Assembly: GCA_001949185.1 (NCBI GenBank)
Contig: BDGG01000002.1
Span: forward strand, 6,166,772-6,230,771
Source: Ramazzottius varieornatus
Lineage: Eukaryota; Tardigrada; Eutardigrada; Parachela; Ramazzottiidae
Direction of reading: 5' to 3'
DNA length: 64,000 bases
How positions within the stretch are numbered: the first letter of the stretch is position 1; each line of letters starts with the position of its first letter. Below the pieces are notes generated by a model, which made no database searches, was not told the origin of the DNA, and was given only the letters and a program-made list of their open reading frames with translations. Shown here one piece after another: positions 1-11,555 of this stretch. A program made the translations under genes and the position numbers.

Positions 1-499
1 GCAATCTATATTGTTTTTGAGAGAAAGATTTTAATTGAATTTTTAGTTGACTAATTGAATTTTTTACAGCTACAGTATCCGTTCAGCAATTAACCAGATC
101 GACAGCCTCTGCCTGAACCCAATCCGGCACGAGGCTGATCGGAAACCCTTGCGTGCAGATTCACGGATAGTTCGATCTATTGTACACCTACCACAGCCAT
201 GGACTCGAAGAGGAGGTTTGCTGGACGGACTGCAGAGCAGCGATTCATTCACCGGGACGGCAACTCGCCAGAAGCCGTTGTCCTTGTCGCACTGCGTGAT
301 TTCGAACTTGATATCGTTCTGAAACAAGAAGCTGGATCAAGCCAAGATGCCTCTGCACTGAGCGCTGCATGAAAGAGAATGGATCTTCGAAAGCGGTACG
401 TACCTCGGAACATACAGCCAGCTGAGCCCATGTAATCCCGTGTTGCAGGAACATCACCACAAAACCGGATATGAACATATGGTACGGAATCGACTCCAT
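1..499 (-). CDS. ELAPOR-like endosome/lysosome membrane protein, 5' exons only (partial)
   Basis: Three minus-strand exons are readable: 499-404 (start Met, a hydrophobic signal peptide, then the first Cys), 318-192, and probably 134-95. Phases agree (0, then 1) and the first two introns end in good AG acceptors. The second exon carries the spacing of the ELAPOR1/ELAPOR2 (KIAA1324/EIG121) amino-terminal domain: Cys-Ser-Glu, a Cys-Asp-Lys stretch, WRVAVP, then two more cysteines; the third gives CGASC followed by a glycine. ELAPOR proteins are single-pass membrane proteins of the trans-Golgi and endo-lysosomal system linked to autophagy. The family match is from memory of the motif pattern. 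The donor of the third exon (GTTAAT) is weak, and the rest of the gene lies beyond the left edge. An upstream in-frame Met at 526 is a possible alternative start. Confidence 0.55.
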
Positions 500-1805
500 A
501 TTTGAAGACAGATCAGCATGCACCAAGGATCGTCCTGATCGCCGTTACTGTAGAACCCACGCTGATAGCCTTCTAGTCGATGAAAAGCTGTCAACCTCCG
601 TTTTCTTCCCCGTCGGCTGTTTAGTGTTCAAGGTAAGCAGTCTGTGGGATGCAGATGTTTAGTGAAAGGAACTGCGCTTTTCGCTAAAACTAATAAGCCT
701 CATTTTCGCAGGAGGTCGAGGCTTGAGCAACCGTAACGTGGATATCGATCGTCCAAACCCGCTCCATCAGGTTGCCGTTAGCTTCACGAGTGGGATAAGA
801 GATCAGCATACCAGTCACGGGACCACCCTGGATGCCTTGGTTTCTCTGGAACGATCCCCGCCTGCCATCGATCAGCGCATGCAGCTGTCGGCATATCGGA
901 ACCCGACATCAAAGCGCAGCCATTATGTACCGAGAGTTACGGTATAATGTAGTATTGTTACTCACGAGTCGCCGTTTGATCTTGCTCCTGATGGAATTTA
1001 ACATTAGACTAAGCACCTGACGGTACTTCATTCTTCCTAGGGTCCGTGAACGTGCTGCACGTTTGCTTCGAATGGTCGGACTCTTCGCTTCGCTGACACG
1101 AAATGCATTTGAAATTCGGTCTAGCACAGGACCATTTATACAAAACAACAGAAAGGGTTTTCTTTTCTGAATGCCAAAGAGGAAGTATCACTGTAGCGCG
1201 GAACAAGGAAGTCGATAGGTCTTAGCGCTGACGAGGATATGTTTGCGGGTCTTGTGGTATCAAGCACTGCAAGACCTGCGAGTTTGAACAGCCATACCAA
1301 AGGCAACAAACTTCCTCTGTTGGTTCAAAAGATTTATGGTAATATCCTTCGAGGTACCGTTAGGCGTTCAAGGAAGACTCTAGACGGCATAGACATATAT
1401 ATATATACCGTCAGTAGCAGGCTGGTACTCTATTTCTCTCACCGAGATGTCTTCGTCGAACCATGACGATACATGTTAGAGTGGCACACTATACCACCGG
1501 AGAGCTAAGCCGTATCTGGACATGCAGACGGTTCAGTGAAATCTCGCACTCCACCATGCTCGGCAGACATACTCAAAGTCGAGGTCGGCCAACAACGTTT
1601 TAGGCTAGAATGTCGTCAGACATCAGATCAAAAGTTGGTAATTTAATTGACATGGACGGTGCAAAACTTAAACACATAGGGAAAACATCCAGGGCAGTGG
1701 AACACTGTTGGCGTTGAAGACTGGGTGAGTATAAATACAACGAAATCCGTCCTCGCCCGTGCCGAAAAAATTCTGATTAGACGTTGATCTATCCTTACAA
1801 CCAAA
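500..1805. other. Intergenic stretch between ELAPOR-like gene and CAP gene
   Basis: No gene could be supported here. A stretch at about 714-950 is open in frames on both strands, but neither reading joins neighbouring exons in phase. The last 80 bases hold the promoter and 5' leader of the CAP gene. Confidence 0.5.
1730..1737 (+). promoter_or_regulatory. TATA box of the CAP gene
   Basis: TATAAATA lies 76 bases upstream of the start codon at 1806. This suits a transcription start near 1760 and a leader of about 45 bases. It is the clearest core-promoter element in the window and fits a strongly or inducibly expressed secreted protein. Confidence 0.6.
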
Positions 1806-2919
1806 ATGCATTCCATTATTGCAAAGCGAACCTTTTTTGCGTTGTTGCTGTCCGCAGCATTTATATGTGAGTTTTTATGCTTACCACTTCGCATAGAACT
1901 CAGTTGCTGAACATGATTGCCTTGCAGGTTCTTGCAAAGGCTATCGGCGAACCCGCGCGGACCATGGCTCCTTGTCGCCTCTTCACAATGCTCGACTAGC
2001 GCAGTCCATCGTCAGTATCCACAACCAAGTACGAGCACAAGTATCCCCTTCCGCCTCGAATATGTTGAAGATGCAATGGAGCCACGAAGCAGCGACCCAG
2101 GCGCAGAGTTGGGCGGACCAATGCCACTACGGCCATAGCTCCAAGTCCGATCGAAGAGTAGCCGGTACTGTGCTCTTCCCTCTTCCCTCATCAAGCCATC
2201 CGTGTGAACTGGGTATCAACTTCCTTGTTACTTCTTTTAGGTCAGTCATGCGGGCAGAATCTGCTAAGAACAGTCTCAGGGCCCTTCTCGTGGGATGATG
2301 TCTTGAAGATTTGGTCCACGGACGAGGCGCGGAGTTTCCGGTACGGGCATCACGGGAACAGTATGCAGACTGTGGGTCATTATACTCAGGTGCGGTACAC
2401 TCTTCCTGCTTTGTCGTAATGGGCCAGTAAGAACTACAGTTTGATTTGCAGATGGTTTGGGCTAGTACGTACCAAGTTGGATGCGCGTACCGGAACTGCG
2501 GTTACTGGCAGATCTACGTTTGTCATTACTGTCCGTCGTGAGTGACCACCGAATACACAAAAGAATTTCTTCCCCGTACATACTGACAGTAATGGGGCAT
2601 CCGGTACTTCCGGTTCTGTGGCTTTCAGGGGAAATCTTCGAGGCGAAGAGATGCGACCGTACAAATCCGGATCCTCGTGCTCTGCTTGTCCTAACGACTG
2701 CGAAGGGAACCTGTGCCGTAAGTGTAATTTTATGCTGGTAGGAAACGGTGAAGAAACTCCGAAGCTGTCTCATCTCATACTTCAGGAAACTACTGTCCGT
2801 ATGTGGACTACTACTCGAACTGTGACAGCGTCAGCCGGCGACACGATGTCTGTTCGCGACCCGGCATATCCAGCTTTTGTGGCGCCACCTGTAAATGCAA
2901 AGGCAAGATACACAGCTAA
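1806..2919 (+). CDS. Secreted CAP-domain protein (SCP/TAPS, CRISP / venom-allergen-like)
   Basis: Six exons (1806-1866, 1928-2164, 2241-2389, 2452-2537, 2590-2717, 2786-2919) join in phase to 264 residues ending in TAA. The protein has a signal peptide (MHSIIAKRTFFALLLSAAF), then the CAP fold: HNxxRAQV near residues 48-53, an MQWSHEAATQAQSWADQC helix, GQNL, the signature GHYTQMVWAST with its conserved His, and a YVCHYCPSGN-type signature 2. After the CAP core comes a cysteine-rich tail of about 90 residues with repeated C-x(2-3)-C pairs, like the hinge/ICR end of CRISP proteins but not clearly a ShK or known ICR domain. CAP proteins are secreted and act in sterol or lipid binding, reproduction, immunity or venom; which applies here cannot be told. 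The start is the first ATG after the TATA box. The phase-perfect splice set makes the gene model strong. Confidence 0.92.
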
Positions 2920-3974
2920 TCGAAGACCTAGAATTTCGCTACGACGGTCGACACTGCACATCATCCGTTCATCCAGGGCTCCAAAGTAATGGCATTTAGG
3001 TAAAAGGCATTCTCTTCTAGACTGGGTTAGCGTGACGACACCAAATCCTTTTCTGAAAATCAAAATAGCATTATTTTCTCGTTTGTATCAACACTGGTCT
3101 TCCGCCGTGACCCTTTGATTTTTCTCCATGATCGAGCGGTAGAAAGAGCCAACTCCGCAGTTAAAATTTTAGAGCTCCAGAAAATCTACAGACACTGCGA
3201 AGGAGACGGCAGATGGAAGAGCGTCATGCCGTGACAGCTTGATCACGTCTGATGTGTCTTTCTGACTAAAATATCCTTGAAAATATGAGCCGCTGTCACA
3301 GCTTTGACAGTGGCGTTTATTCATGGATATTTTATCCTTGTTGGCTTCGTTCATATATAGGTTGTCTCGGCCGAAGCCGTAGTTTTGAAAATTAAGAGTC
3401 GTAAACGGAGCAGATGTCTCTGTACACATGCTTCGTTTCCAACAGCTCAGAACTGTTTATGCTGTGAGAATAACCATGACTGTATGTCCAGACGGTATCA
3501 GCCGAAACGCACAGAAGCGTCTAAAAGTCTGTTATGGCCTACCAAGGCTTCCTGCTGCAGTTTCCAGACCAGCCGTCGGGAACAGCTGCTCCGATCAAGC
3601 ACTAAACTCATTCACCGTGCTCATGATAATGACACAACAATGAACTCTACGGCAATGTCCAGACCATCGTCAGCTTTATCAGCAAAATCTAATACGGACT
3701 AGAAAATTCAGCACACGATTTGGCCACTAAAGATGGTGTTCAAAGATGACCAATTAAGACTAGAAGAACTCATCCCCGACATGCCATAATCTACATAGTA
3801 ATCCGCGTATAGTTCAAAAACTGAAAAAATCTCGACTCACAAGAAAGAACATCACACTACGGTCGCAGAACAAAAAAATCAAAGGAACGCTTCGAAGGAA
3901 TGTTTTCACTGCCATCAAAGACTACATCGGGTTCCGCGAGAAACAGTTTCACAGTTTGACTGAGTACTTCCCGG
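2920..3974. other. Intergenic stretch after the CAP gene
   Basis: No supported gene. It must contain the 3' end of the CAP gene. On the minus strand it may also hold a last SPSB3 exon, since a clean donor sits at the end of the SPSB3 reading frame, but no convincing final exon was recognised. Confidence 0.4.
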
Positions 3975-4914
3975 TCAGCAATACTTACCGGTCTTCCATG
4001 ACTGCAGGAAAATGTAATCTCGCAGAGTATTTGGGAGTGGGAGTTCTTGAACATGGGCGGGTTCCTTGAGGTTCTGCAGGATAACATCCCGGCATTGGTC
4101 TTTCAAGCTTTGATAAGCTCGCCGCATGTTCTGTAATCTCATGGCGGTCTTTGCGGCGGTCGAGCTGATCATGGGGTAAAGCTCGTAGTCTGCCTTGACA
4201 TTATGGAACGCAACACCGAGATAGACACCGTCTTTGTAGAAACTGAGTGTCCCAGCGTAGCCGTTAAAGAGAACACCGACGGTCACTGGTTGGTTCTCTG
4301 CGAATGGGGCGCAATATTGCCGTTGTTGGCCATTGTGGTAGACGTAACCTTTGTGAGACAGTCCGAAACTTTGGGCGTCACTGCCGACCAGCGGCTCAAA
4401 CTGACAACTTTCCAGAGCGGTGTTCTGGGTACCAATCCCAACCATCATCGCACTAGGAAAAAGAAAATCTTTAGCCTGCATTACTATTACGGGGTAATCC
4501 AGGAGCCGAAAGTTACAGTGTAGCAACGGAAACCTCAAATGAGAAAGCATGGGTAGATCGAATTTTGGAATTAACATACGGTACCTTCCAAAGACACGCT
4601 GCCCAAAGGCGACTTCCCAGTAGTAGACTCCTCCATTAAGTACGCGGGTTCCCCGAACGGCGGAAGTGCTGTTACTCCAAGTAGGATGAAAAATAGCGAT
4701 CGAGTCGTCCAGGACGATGGTATAGCAGCCGCACTGGAGTGGATTCCATGTCCATGAGTCCACTGAGCCTTCGATGGATACGGGGAGCGAAGATATGTCA
4801 GGAAAGCCTAGGCTATCCTTTTCCATGCCGACCTAGTCAAATTTTGAGTGCTATTAATAGAGCCATGAATCTGCCAAAGACATGTGGAATACTTACCAGG
4901 CGGTAGTTATCCAT
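3975..4914 (-). CDS. SPSB3: SPRY domain and SOCS box protein 3 homolog
   Basis: Three minus-strand exons (4914-4897, 4832-4585, 4452-3975) give about 247 residues. The SPRY/B30.2 domain spans roughly residues 20-190, with the family's WTWNP, the GTRVLNGGVYYWEV strand and MMVGIGT joined across the second splice, then GVLFNGYAGTLSFYKDG. A SOCS box follows, with CRDVIL for Elongin C and LPLPNTLRDYI resembling a CUL5 box. SPSB3 is the substrate receptor of a cullin-RING ubiquitin ligase; in vertebrates it targets SNAIL and nuclear cGAS. The first exon codes for only six residues (MDNYRL). The last codons are written by a perfect splice donor, GGTAAGTATT at 3989-3980, so the TGA at 3975 may be an intron-retention stop and another short last exon may exist. 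Confidence 0.88.
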
Positions 4915-5752
4915 AGTGGGTCACTTCCCCCTACACTTGATGTCAAGAAAACTGGATCATACGTTTTAGAGAACTAGCCCATAGCGAATTCGAATGTGCC
5001 ATATTCACAGAAGTTACATCAGGAAAGCCGTCATCCGATCGATATCAAATCGATGAGGATGCGGTGATTATTTCGAATCCCAGACGACCATCTGCTGTAT
5101 CCACGCGCGGTCATGACTCTGCTTGGGCGTAAATTTGAGTTCGAAACTGCACTGGTGATGGCGCTGTTCACCGGAGGGTGGGGCCTGGTTAAATATCAGA
5201 AATTATTAATATGGTGAAAGCACACGGCACGGGTCATATTCCGTCTGGCGCGTGCCTCTAATACTTCGCATCCTCCAGCATTGACTGAAAAATTCATTGT
5301 TCATTACACAATGGAGACGAAAGGGCGCAGACAAGCGCACTGAATGAAATGAGAGCCAAAAGTCAAAAACACCAGGTGGTTTCACCAAGCGGCTAGGCTG
5401 CACTTCACTCTCGCCGTTTTCTCAATCTCAGTGAAATCGACGAAGACAGAAGAGACAGTCCGAAGTTTACAAAGTTTTTCGATATTTTGCTTTAATCTTC
5501 TTACTGCGAAAAATGAGAGAATTAAAAGAAAAAAATACTGACGCCAACAAGCTTCACACAAAAACTGAGCAAAAGCAAGGCTTGAAATTTTAAACAGTCA
5601 CAAGCCCACACTAAGTTGAGAAGACTTGAAAGGTAAAAGCGCCTTGACATATTTACACCAAAGAAGAGCCAAAAGGAACAGCTTAGCACAGGCAGAAGGC
5701 TAAAAGAGTAGTACTATTACAATAAACCATCCACACTCGAACCTTCCTCTTC
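4915..5752. other. Intergenic stretch between SPSB3 and srGAP
   Basis: No gene seen. It lies upstream of SPSB3 and downstream of the srGAP stop codon, both on the minus strand, so it should contain the SPSB3 promoter and the srGAP 3' UTR. A TTCGAATCC motif near 5073 is not part of a tRNA cloverleaf. Confidence 0.4.
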
Positions 5753-8700
5753 TCAACAGCTCGTCGGTTTCGAGCTGGCATCTCTAGCACTTTGAACAAG
5801 CATATCGCTTGACTTCTTCCCCATGCCCACTTGTGGTTTCTGCGGTGCCACGCTCGGCTTGGCCTTCACTACAGGCTTTGGTGCGACAGTGGGTCGTGGA
5901 CTCTCGGAACCGTTACCGACCAGATCGGGAGACGCAACGGCTTTGAGACTCTCTAAAAGCTCGTCGATGGAAGCAGCTGGGTTCGAAGCCTACAACGGAC
6001 CAAACAGCTAGTTGGAAAATTGATGATTAACTTCGTCTGGCTGATTTTCGTGGTTACCGAGCGGTCATATTTGACTGGTTTCCGTTCCTCGTACGAAGTC
6101 AAGCTGAAGTTGTTCAAGTTGGGACTTGGTGGGATGTTCTGCCGGAGACTTGATTGGTTATCAGATAGGGTTCTTGATTCACCTTGGGCTTTCGTTTCAC
6201 CCTTCTTCATGGTACCTTGGTTCGATCGTGCGAACTGCTCAGCCACGGTGGCTTCGGGACTTTGGTCGGTCAGGGTGGAGCGAGCTGTATCGTTGGCAGA
6301 CAGGTACGACGGGCTCTCGGCTTTTACGGGTAAGTTCAGAACCAGGTCCGGAGCGCCTTTCAGCTCGTTGGTGTGCGAGCTCGAACGTCGGTCTCGGACG
6401 TTAGTGGGAGGCACTTCGATCCTTCTCACAGGTTCTGGGTTGAGTGAGGAAGGTGGGGGAGTTGCTGGGCCGCCAAAATAATACTTTGGCATGCCGTGAA
6501 GCATGTCACCCCGACGAAGTGACGCACTGCAACCAACGAAGAATTACATAAGAGGAACTAATAAATAAAAGAGTGGAAATTTTACCTAAAGATCTTTGGA
6601 GATCGGGGGGAAGGAGGCATCTGGACGAAGTTATGAGGGGTTACTGTAGGTATGACTTCTTTAGTAACGAGTGGCAAACTTTCTAAAGTCCGATTTCGCC
6701 TTTCTTCGCGCTCTTCCCGCGGAGTCTTTTCGGTGATGACTAGCTGCTCGCTGATGTTGTTCCAAGGCTTCAACTCCACGTCTTCGTCCGACCTGGAACT
6801 GTCCGTGGCAGTCGAGTCGAGAGCCTTCGTGGAACCGGCCCCTAAGGACAGATTGAGCGTGGACGCGTCGTTCGACAAGCGGCGGTCCTCACCAGAAGTG
6901 GTACTGCCGTGACTGTAACTCCCGACAGAGCTACTCATAGAGTTTGGTAGATGCTCAAAATCGCTCTCGGGAAGCGTGTCTCGAGCTGATAACGCCATCT
7001 GCTTTGACACTCTGAAATAAAATTCGTTGTCAATACAACGTTCGCAACTGGATGAACACCGAAAGATATCGCGTAAGACTGTATAAGACTACAACCGTAT
7101 CACCTTTTCCGAATATCGACGTATTTGTCAGGAACGTAGCCTTCTGCTCGACTTCCGTCCATTAGTCGAGCGTTCCACCATTCCGGGTTCATTTGCGTCA
7201 AGAGCAAAAGGGAAGCGCCCTTCTGAACGGAAAGCTCTGAAGGGTTTCGTGCTTTGAACGAATATATGGCAGTAGCTTCGTACTGCTCCGCATCTGAACG
7301 CAAAAAGGGTGGTCAGATTATACAGCAATGCTATAACACCATAGAACCAAGTACAAATAGGTTCGACTGGTTACCGTTACCGTCTTCGCTCAAAGTTGAA
7401 GGTTCGCCCTCTTCGTCCGACAGGTTCTCGGTACTTCCCAGGGTATCATTCTCGATCTCAGTGGTCTGATCCAGATTCAGGTCGTACTTCTCGTACACCA
7501 TTCCAAAGTTCGAAGCGAAGATATCCTCTTGGTACATGAAGATGTTCTTGATCAGCACATTGACCCGTTGCTGGTACTGAACTTGGTCACGAGACTCTGG
7601 TATCGGGAGTAACGTGGGACCGAAGCAGATGGCCAGGTTGAACCGGTCCATCATGTTCTCATCGCTAAACTCCGAAAGGCTGCAGAAAAAAAGCACTCAT
7701 GAATACTCATCGCCAGTCTCCATGAGAAAAACAGAAGAAACGATATTACGTACTGGTTCAAGAAAGCAATGAGGTAACGTAACAGCACAAAAACTGCTCG
7801 TGGGAGACTGAGAAACAGTTCGCGCGTCTGCTTTACAAACTCTTGCTTTTTTTCTTGTTCTGCAAACAAACGTCATAATAACCCACTTGACCAACCTAGC
7901 ATAATCGGTAATAATCTCTTCATCGGTAATAATCTCTTCATCGGTAAAACTTACTGCTAATTTCCATAAGTTGGTCGAACATGTACAGCGGAAACAGAGG
8001 CTCTCGCAGTTCCCTGAGGTACAGTTTGAGAACACCCGCAATGCTGTTGATGTTGCTTCCATCGCATTCATCGGCCAGAGGATCCTCTCCTGTAACAGTT
8101 CAACAGTTATTTCCGCTGTAAGAACCTGATAAGTTCGCACATACCTCGCTCGAAAGCATCACGTATGTTGTTGATCTCCACTTGAGATCCGGAAACCCGG
8201 AAGATACCCTGGTGATGTAGTCCGAACTGGCGAATCACTCGAATGCAGCTCGTGACTATCAGGGGAATCTCCTGGTTCGTAGCCTGTAACAGATAGCGTT
8301 TATAATTTGAATAACGAAGATTGACATGATGTGGCTTGGACGGTTACCTCGACATATTCTTCCAGGCTTCCGCCGAACAGTTTCGGTCTTTGGCTGGCGG
8401 ATCCCAGCTGGGCGATACGACGACGACGAGGTCGCGCTGGGAGAGTAGAGTGCTTGGTGACCGACGAGCTGCTGTCTTTACTGTTCAGGATCTCGGTGCC
8501 CACCGCCATCTTGATCAGTTTCTGCTTGGCTCGTAGACGAGTGATGAGGTTGGAATTCAGTATATAATCTTGAAATTTCTGTAAAGGAAAAATGCAGTGT
8601 AATATTCTTCCAAGTGCCAGGTCGAAAAGGATAGGTCGTACAGAGAGATAAAACTGCTCCGTTTCCGCCTTGTCGGCTTTCTTCTTGATCACAATAGTTT

Positions 8701-10445
8701 CAGGAATCTTCGTTGTGGTAGGAGTGCTGGGCGCGGTCGTTCCGTTGCTCTGACCATCCGAGCTGTGCTTTTCAGCGGAGAAAAGGCCTTCCACATCACA
8801 GTCCACTTTATCAATCATCTCTATCAGCGTCCTCTCTGCAGTGTCCAGCGTTTTCCAAATCTATAACGTAAGAAACATCGCGTAAACAAATGGATAGATG
8901 AGGCGGATTCGAGCACCTGATCAACAGTACTTACCTCTTCGTTTTCGGTCTGAAGTCCGGTGACTCGCTTCTCCAGCTGCCCAAATCGCTGTACCAGCTC
9001 GTCCTGTATCGCAGGGTTGTTGGTCACCTCGCGTACCTGGTGAGTAATGCTCTAAGTTTGGGTGACACCACGGAATAAGAATATATACAGCCTCAAATAA
9101 GACCCAGTCGTGTCGCACCTCGTCGTCGATTTGTGAGTGAAAGTCAAACTTCTTCGGCAGCATGAATACCGTATGGTGAGCTTCGATGAACTTCTGTTTG
9201 TCCGCTCTCGAGTCGAAGTTCTCTATACAGGACTTGATTTCTTGCTCGTAACTCTGAGCTCGAAGCTGAACTTGCTCTTGGGCTTGCTGGTGAATCTTCA
9301 GGGCACTCGTCACGGCCCGATGCAGTCCAAAATCCATACACTGAATAGGGAGCATCAGCATTTTAAAAAGCTCTACAGTATGGATATATATGGGTGTTCA
9401 GGGCAGAGACCCCAGACTGATGTTCACTTACATCCATGATCTCCGGCAAGTCTTCGGCAAAATACTTGTGCAGGGCTGCATTAGCTGAATTCAAACTGCA
9501 AGTAATTTTCTGTTGTCATACGGAAGAACTAATTAAGTAAACTCTGCGCAGGGAGAAATTTATTAGGTGGTGTCATTACCTCAGCAAATATTCATTGCGA
9601 GCTTTCAAGAGTTTCAGCTTAGCCTCGTTGTATTTTTCCAACTTCTGCAAAGGCAAAAAAGTCAGGTTAGCGATGTTATGCAACTTTATTACTCCCATAG
9701 ACGTCTTTTCTATGTAAACAGCTGGTACCTTGGCGGCGTCTTTGGTCCACATCTTGAGCTTGCGGTTCTTTGCTTGTTTCTCCTCCGGTAAGGCATTCTT
9801 CGTCTTCATTCGAGACTCTTCGGCTAATTGGTATTTGGTCTCGGTCTGTCGGCATTCGTTCAAGCAGAGAAAGTAGGTCTTCAAGGCAGTGTGAAGTTCA
9901 TTATGGACCTTGAATAGCTCCTCATGACTTTCCACGCCGATATCGCGACACTAAAGATCAAAGAAGACAGACAAATTACTCACAGCGAATTTATTACTCT
10001 CCGTAACTCAAAGTTATGTCTTCTTACCCTGCGGTAGATGCGGCTCAGATCTTCGCCGGTCTGTTCCAGCCGATTAACCAAGTTGTTCTGAAGTAGCTCT
10101 CCCAGGACGGCGTGATCCCGACTCTGCTTCTTGGTCATCTGCACCAGTTTCTGGTACAGCGAGAACACCGAGCATAAACTCCATTGGTCTCGTCGTTGCT
10201 TCTCTTGTTTCTGCTTCTGCAGCAGGGCTTTGGCTAATCGTTCAAGGTTCTTTGAGTGCTCAAGTTCCACATCCGCTCGGCGCCGGAAGTAATCCTGCAG
10301 TTCACCGACTATTGCCACCTGTAAAGATATACCATATGCTACCACCATTGCAAGGGATGTAACCGCCGTATTTGCAGTACGCTTACCTGCTGCTCTTGTC
10401 GCTGATCCAGACATTTCAACTGATTGTCCAGCTGTACGCGGATAT
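5753..10445 (-). CDS. srGAP: SLIT-ROBO Rho GTPase-activating protein (F-BAR, RhoGAP, SH3)
   Basis: Sixteen minus-strand exons join in phase: 10445-10387, 10318-10028, 9950-9729, 9644-9580, 9495-9432, 9340-9119, 9036-8935, 8860-8642, 8578-8348, 8283-8145, 8089-7955, 7859-7754, 7679 to 7375 or 7381, 7293-7104, 7011-6586, 6526-6058, and a last exon to TGA at 5753. The first opens with the F-BAR signature DIRVQLDNQLKCLDQ. The F-BAR runs to LKARNEYLL and beyond; then comes a RhoGAP domain with the arginine finger in GIFRVSGSQVE and FLNHLSEFSDENMMDRFNLA, then one SH3 domain (YEATAIYSFKARN to GYVPDKYVDI), then about 370 residues of Ser/Pro-rich tail. The family bends membrane into protrusions and switches off Rac/Cdc42/Rho in neurite and cell shape control. 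Key catalytic residues are present. The 5' end is missing: an exon ending in a single G must precede 10445. Confidence 0.93.
7903..7946. repeat. 18-base tandem repeat inside an srGAP intron
   Basis: The unit ATAATCTCTTCATCGGTA occurs twice in full (7911-7928, 7929-7946) after a partial copy. It lies within the intron 7954-7860 of srGAP, starting a few bases inside the donor. It makes up about half of that short intron. Confidence 0.85.
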
Positions 10446-11524
10446 CTGCAACAAAGACGACAATTAGCGCTACGCCCGCTGACAGAAATGATGTCTACAT
10501 ACAGCTCACGCCTACGTACATCTATACGATAAGCTAAGGGATTCCTCTAATCTGAAAATCGCAATTTTCAGTATCAAAGGGAAGCAAATTCTTCTAGCTT
10601 CGCACGCACACTATGACCATCATGTTCAGGGAAAGATTCCGAATGAGCATGGGGGTAAACAAAGGTTCACAAGCAGAATACATTCAAAGTTACGAACCGG
10701 TATAAGATTGTGGCATCTGATTTCCCATCTTCGCCACCACGACCGGCAACATAAAGACGAACTTTCTCAGACCTTCGAACTCTAACGAGTCAGGTTCAAG
10801 ATATATGCATATCTGTCACTGCCGAAATAATCAGAAAAACCATCGGTCAGATCTGAATCATCTCAGTGATCTCACTGTCCACGAAACTGATCATATTATT
10901 TCGATAATCGTTCAGAATTCAAAAATTGAAATGGGAAACAACAGAAACAAAAGTTTTCGTTCAATCAAATTTTTCAGTGGCTTCAATCAATCAGGTTCAC
11001 ACCCGGCACAAACGATAACGGGCTGTAGGGCCTGCAAATACGTCACTGCGGAAGAAATCTCCGCACTGCGTAATACTGCGAAGCCACGCTCGGCTGGAAG
11101 TAAAGTTTGATTACCCTATGAAATTTATTCATCTCGCCATCACAAACTGCACCAGCATACAGTACAGTCTAATACCTGTTTTGTTAACACTAAAATTCTC
11201 CTCCGAAAAAGCGACATACTAGAAGTAGCCAGAAACCACTGCGTTCGGTACGCGTACAGTACATAAGGAAACGCCCAAGAACCTGGGCTCCAGCTCTAGC
11301 CGGTCGTTTTAACTCGGGGAAATTAGCCATTGTCACCGAATCCGAAAGTTTTCGTCCGTTATTGCGTTATCAAATTTCTTCGAGTTCGATGTACTAAGTA
11401 GATAAACAAAGCTGACCGCCGTTAAGCTGCTGGCTATGAATTTACAATATCCGATAAAGCGAGACACTTCGTAAACCCCTTCCAAACAGTCCGGCTACCC
11501 ACATTCGCTTGTGAATCATCTTAC

Positions 11525-11555
11525 CCATCCTGGCTCGTGCTCGAATGAAAACACG
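11525..11555 (-). other. Candidate first srGAP coding exon (ATG G) with 5' leader
   Basis: On the minus strand, AGGATGG is followed at once by GTAAGATG, a good donor at 11524. Spliced to the exon at 10445 it would give Met-Asp-Ile-Arg, exactly in the F-BAR frame. This ATG is the first in its frame after a TAA. The coding part would be only four bases, and other srGAPs have a few dozen residues before this point, so this is a guess that needs transcript data. Confidence 0.25.

Noticed and set aside
714-950. Stretch open in a plus frame and in a minus frame (the latter reading GGPVTGMLISYPTREANG), first thought to be an exon of a tectonic-like or other gene
   Set aside because: No donor/acceptor pair joins it in phase to the ELAPOR-like exons or to the plus-strand frame at 471-662, and no family motif is clear. 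Listed only as an open question.
3010-3075. Possible echo of the CAP promoter (AGACTGGGT...CAAATCC...CAAAAT...GCATTATT compared with 1718-1822)
   Set aside because: Similarity is patchy, there is no TATA box, and no second CAP frame follows; not strong enough to call a duplicated gene start.
5060-5090. TTCGAATCCC resembling a tRNA T-loop
   Set aside because: It lacks the preceding GG, a matching acceptor stem and an A box at the right distance.
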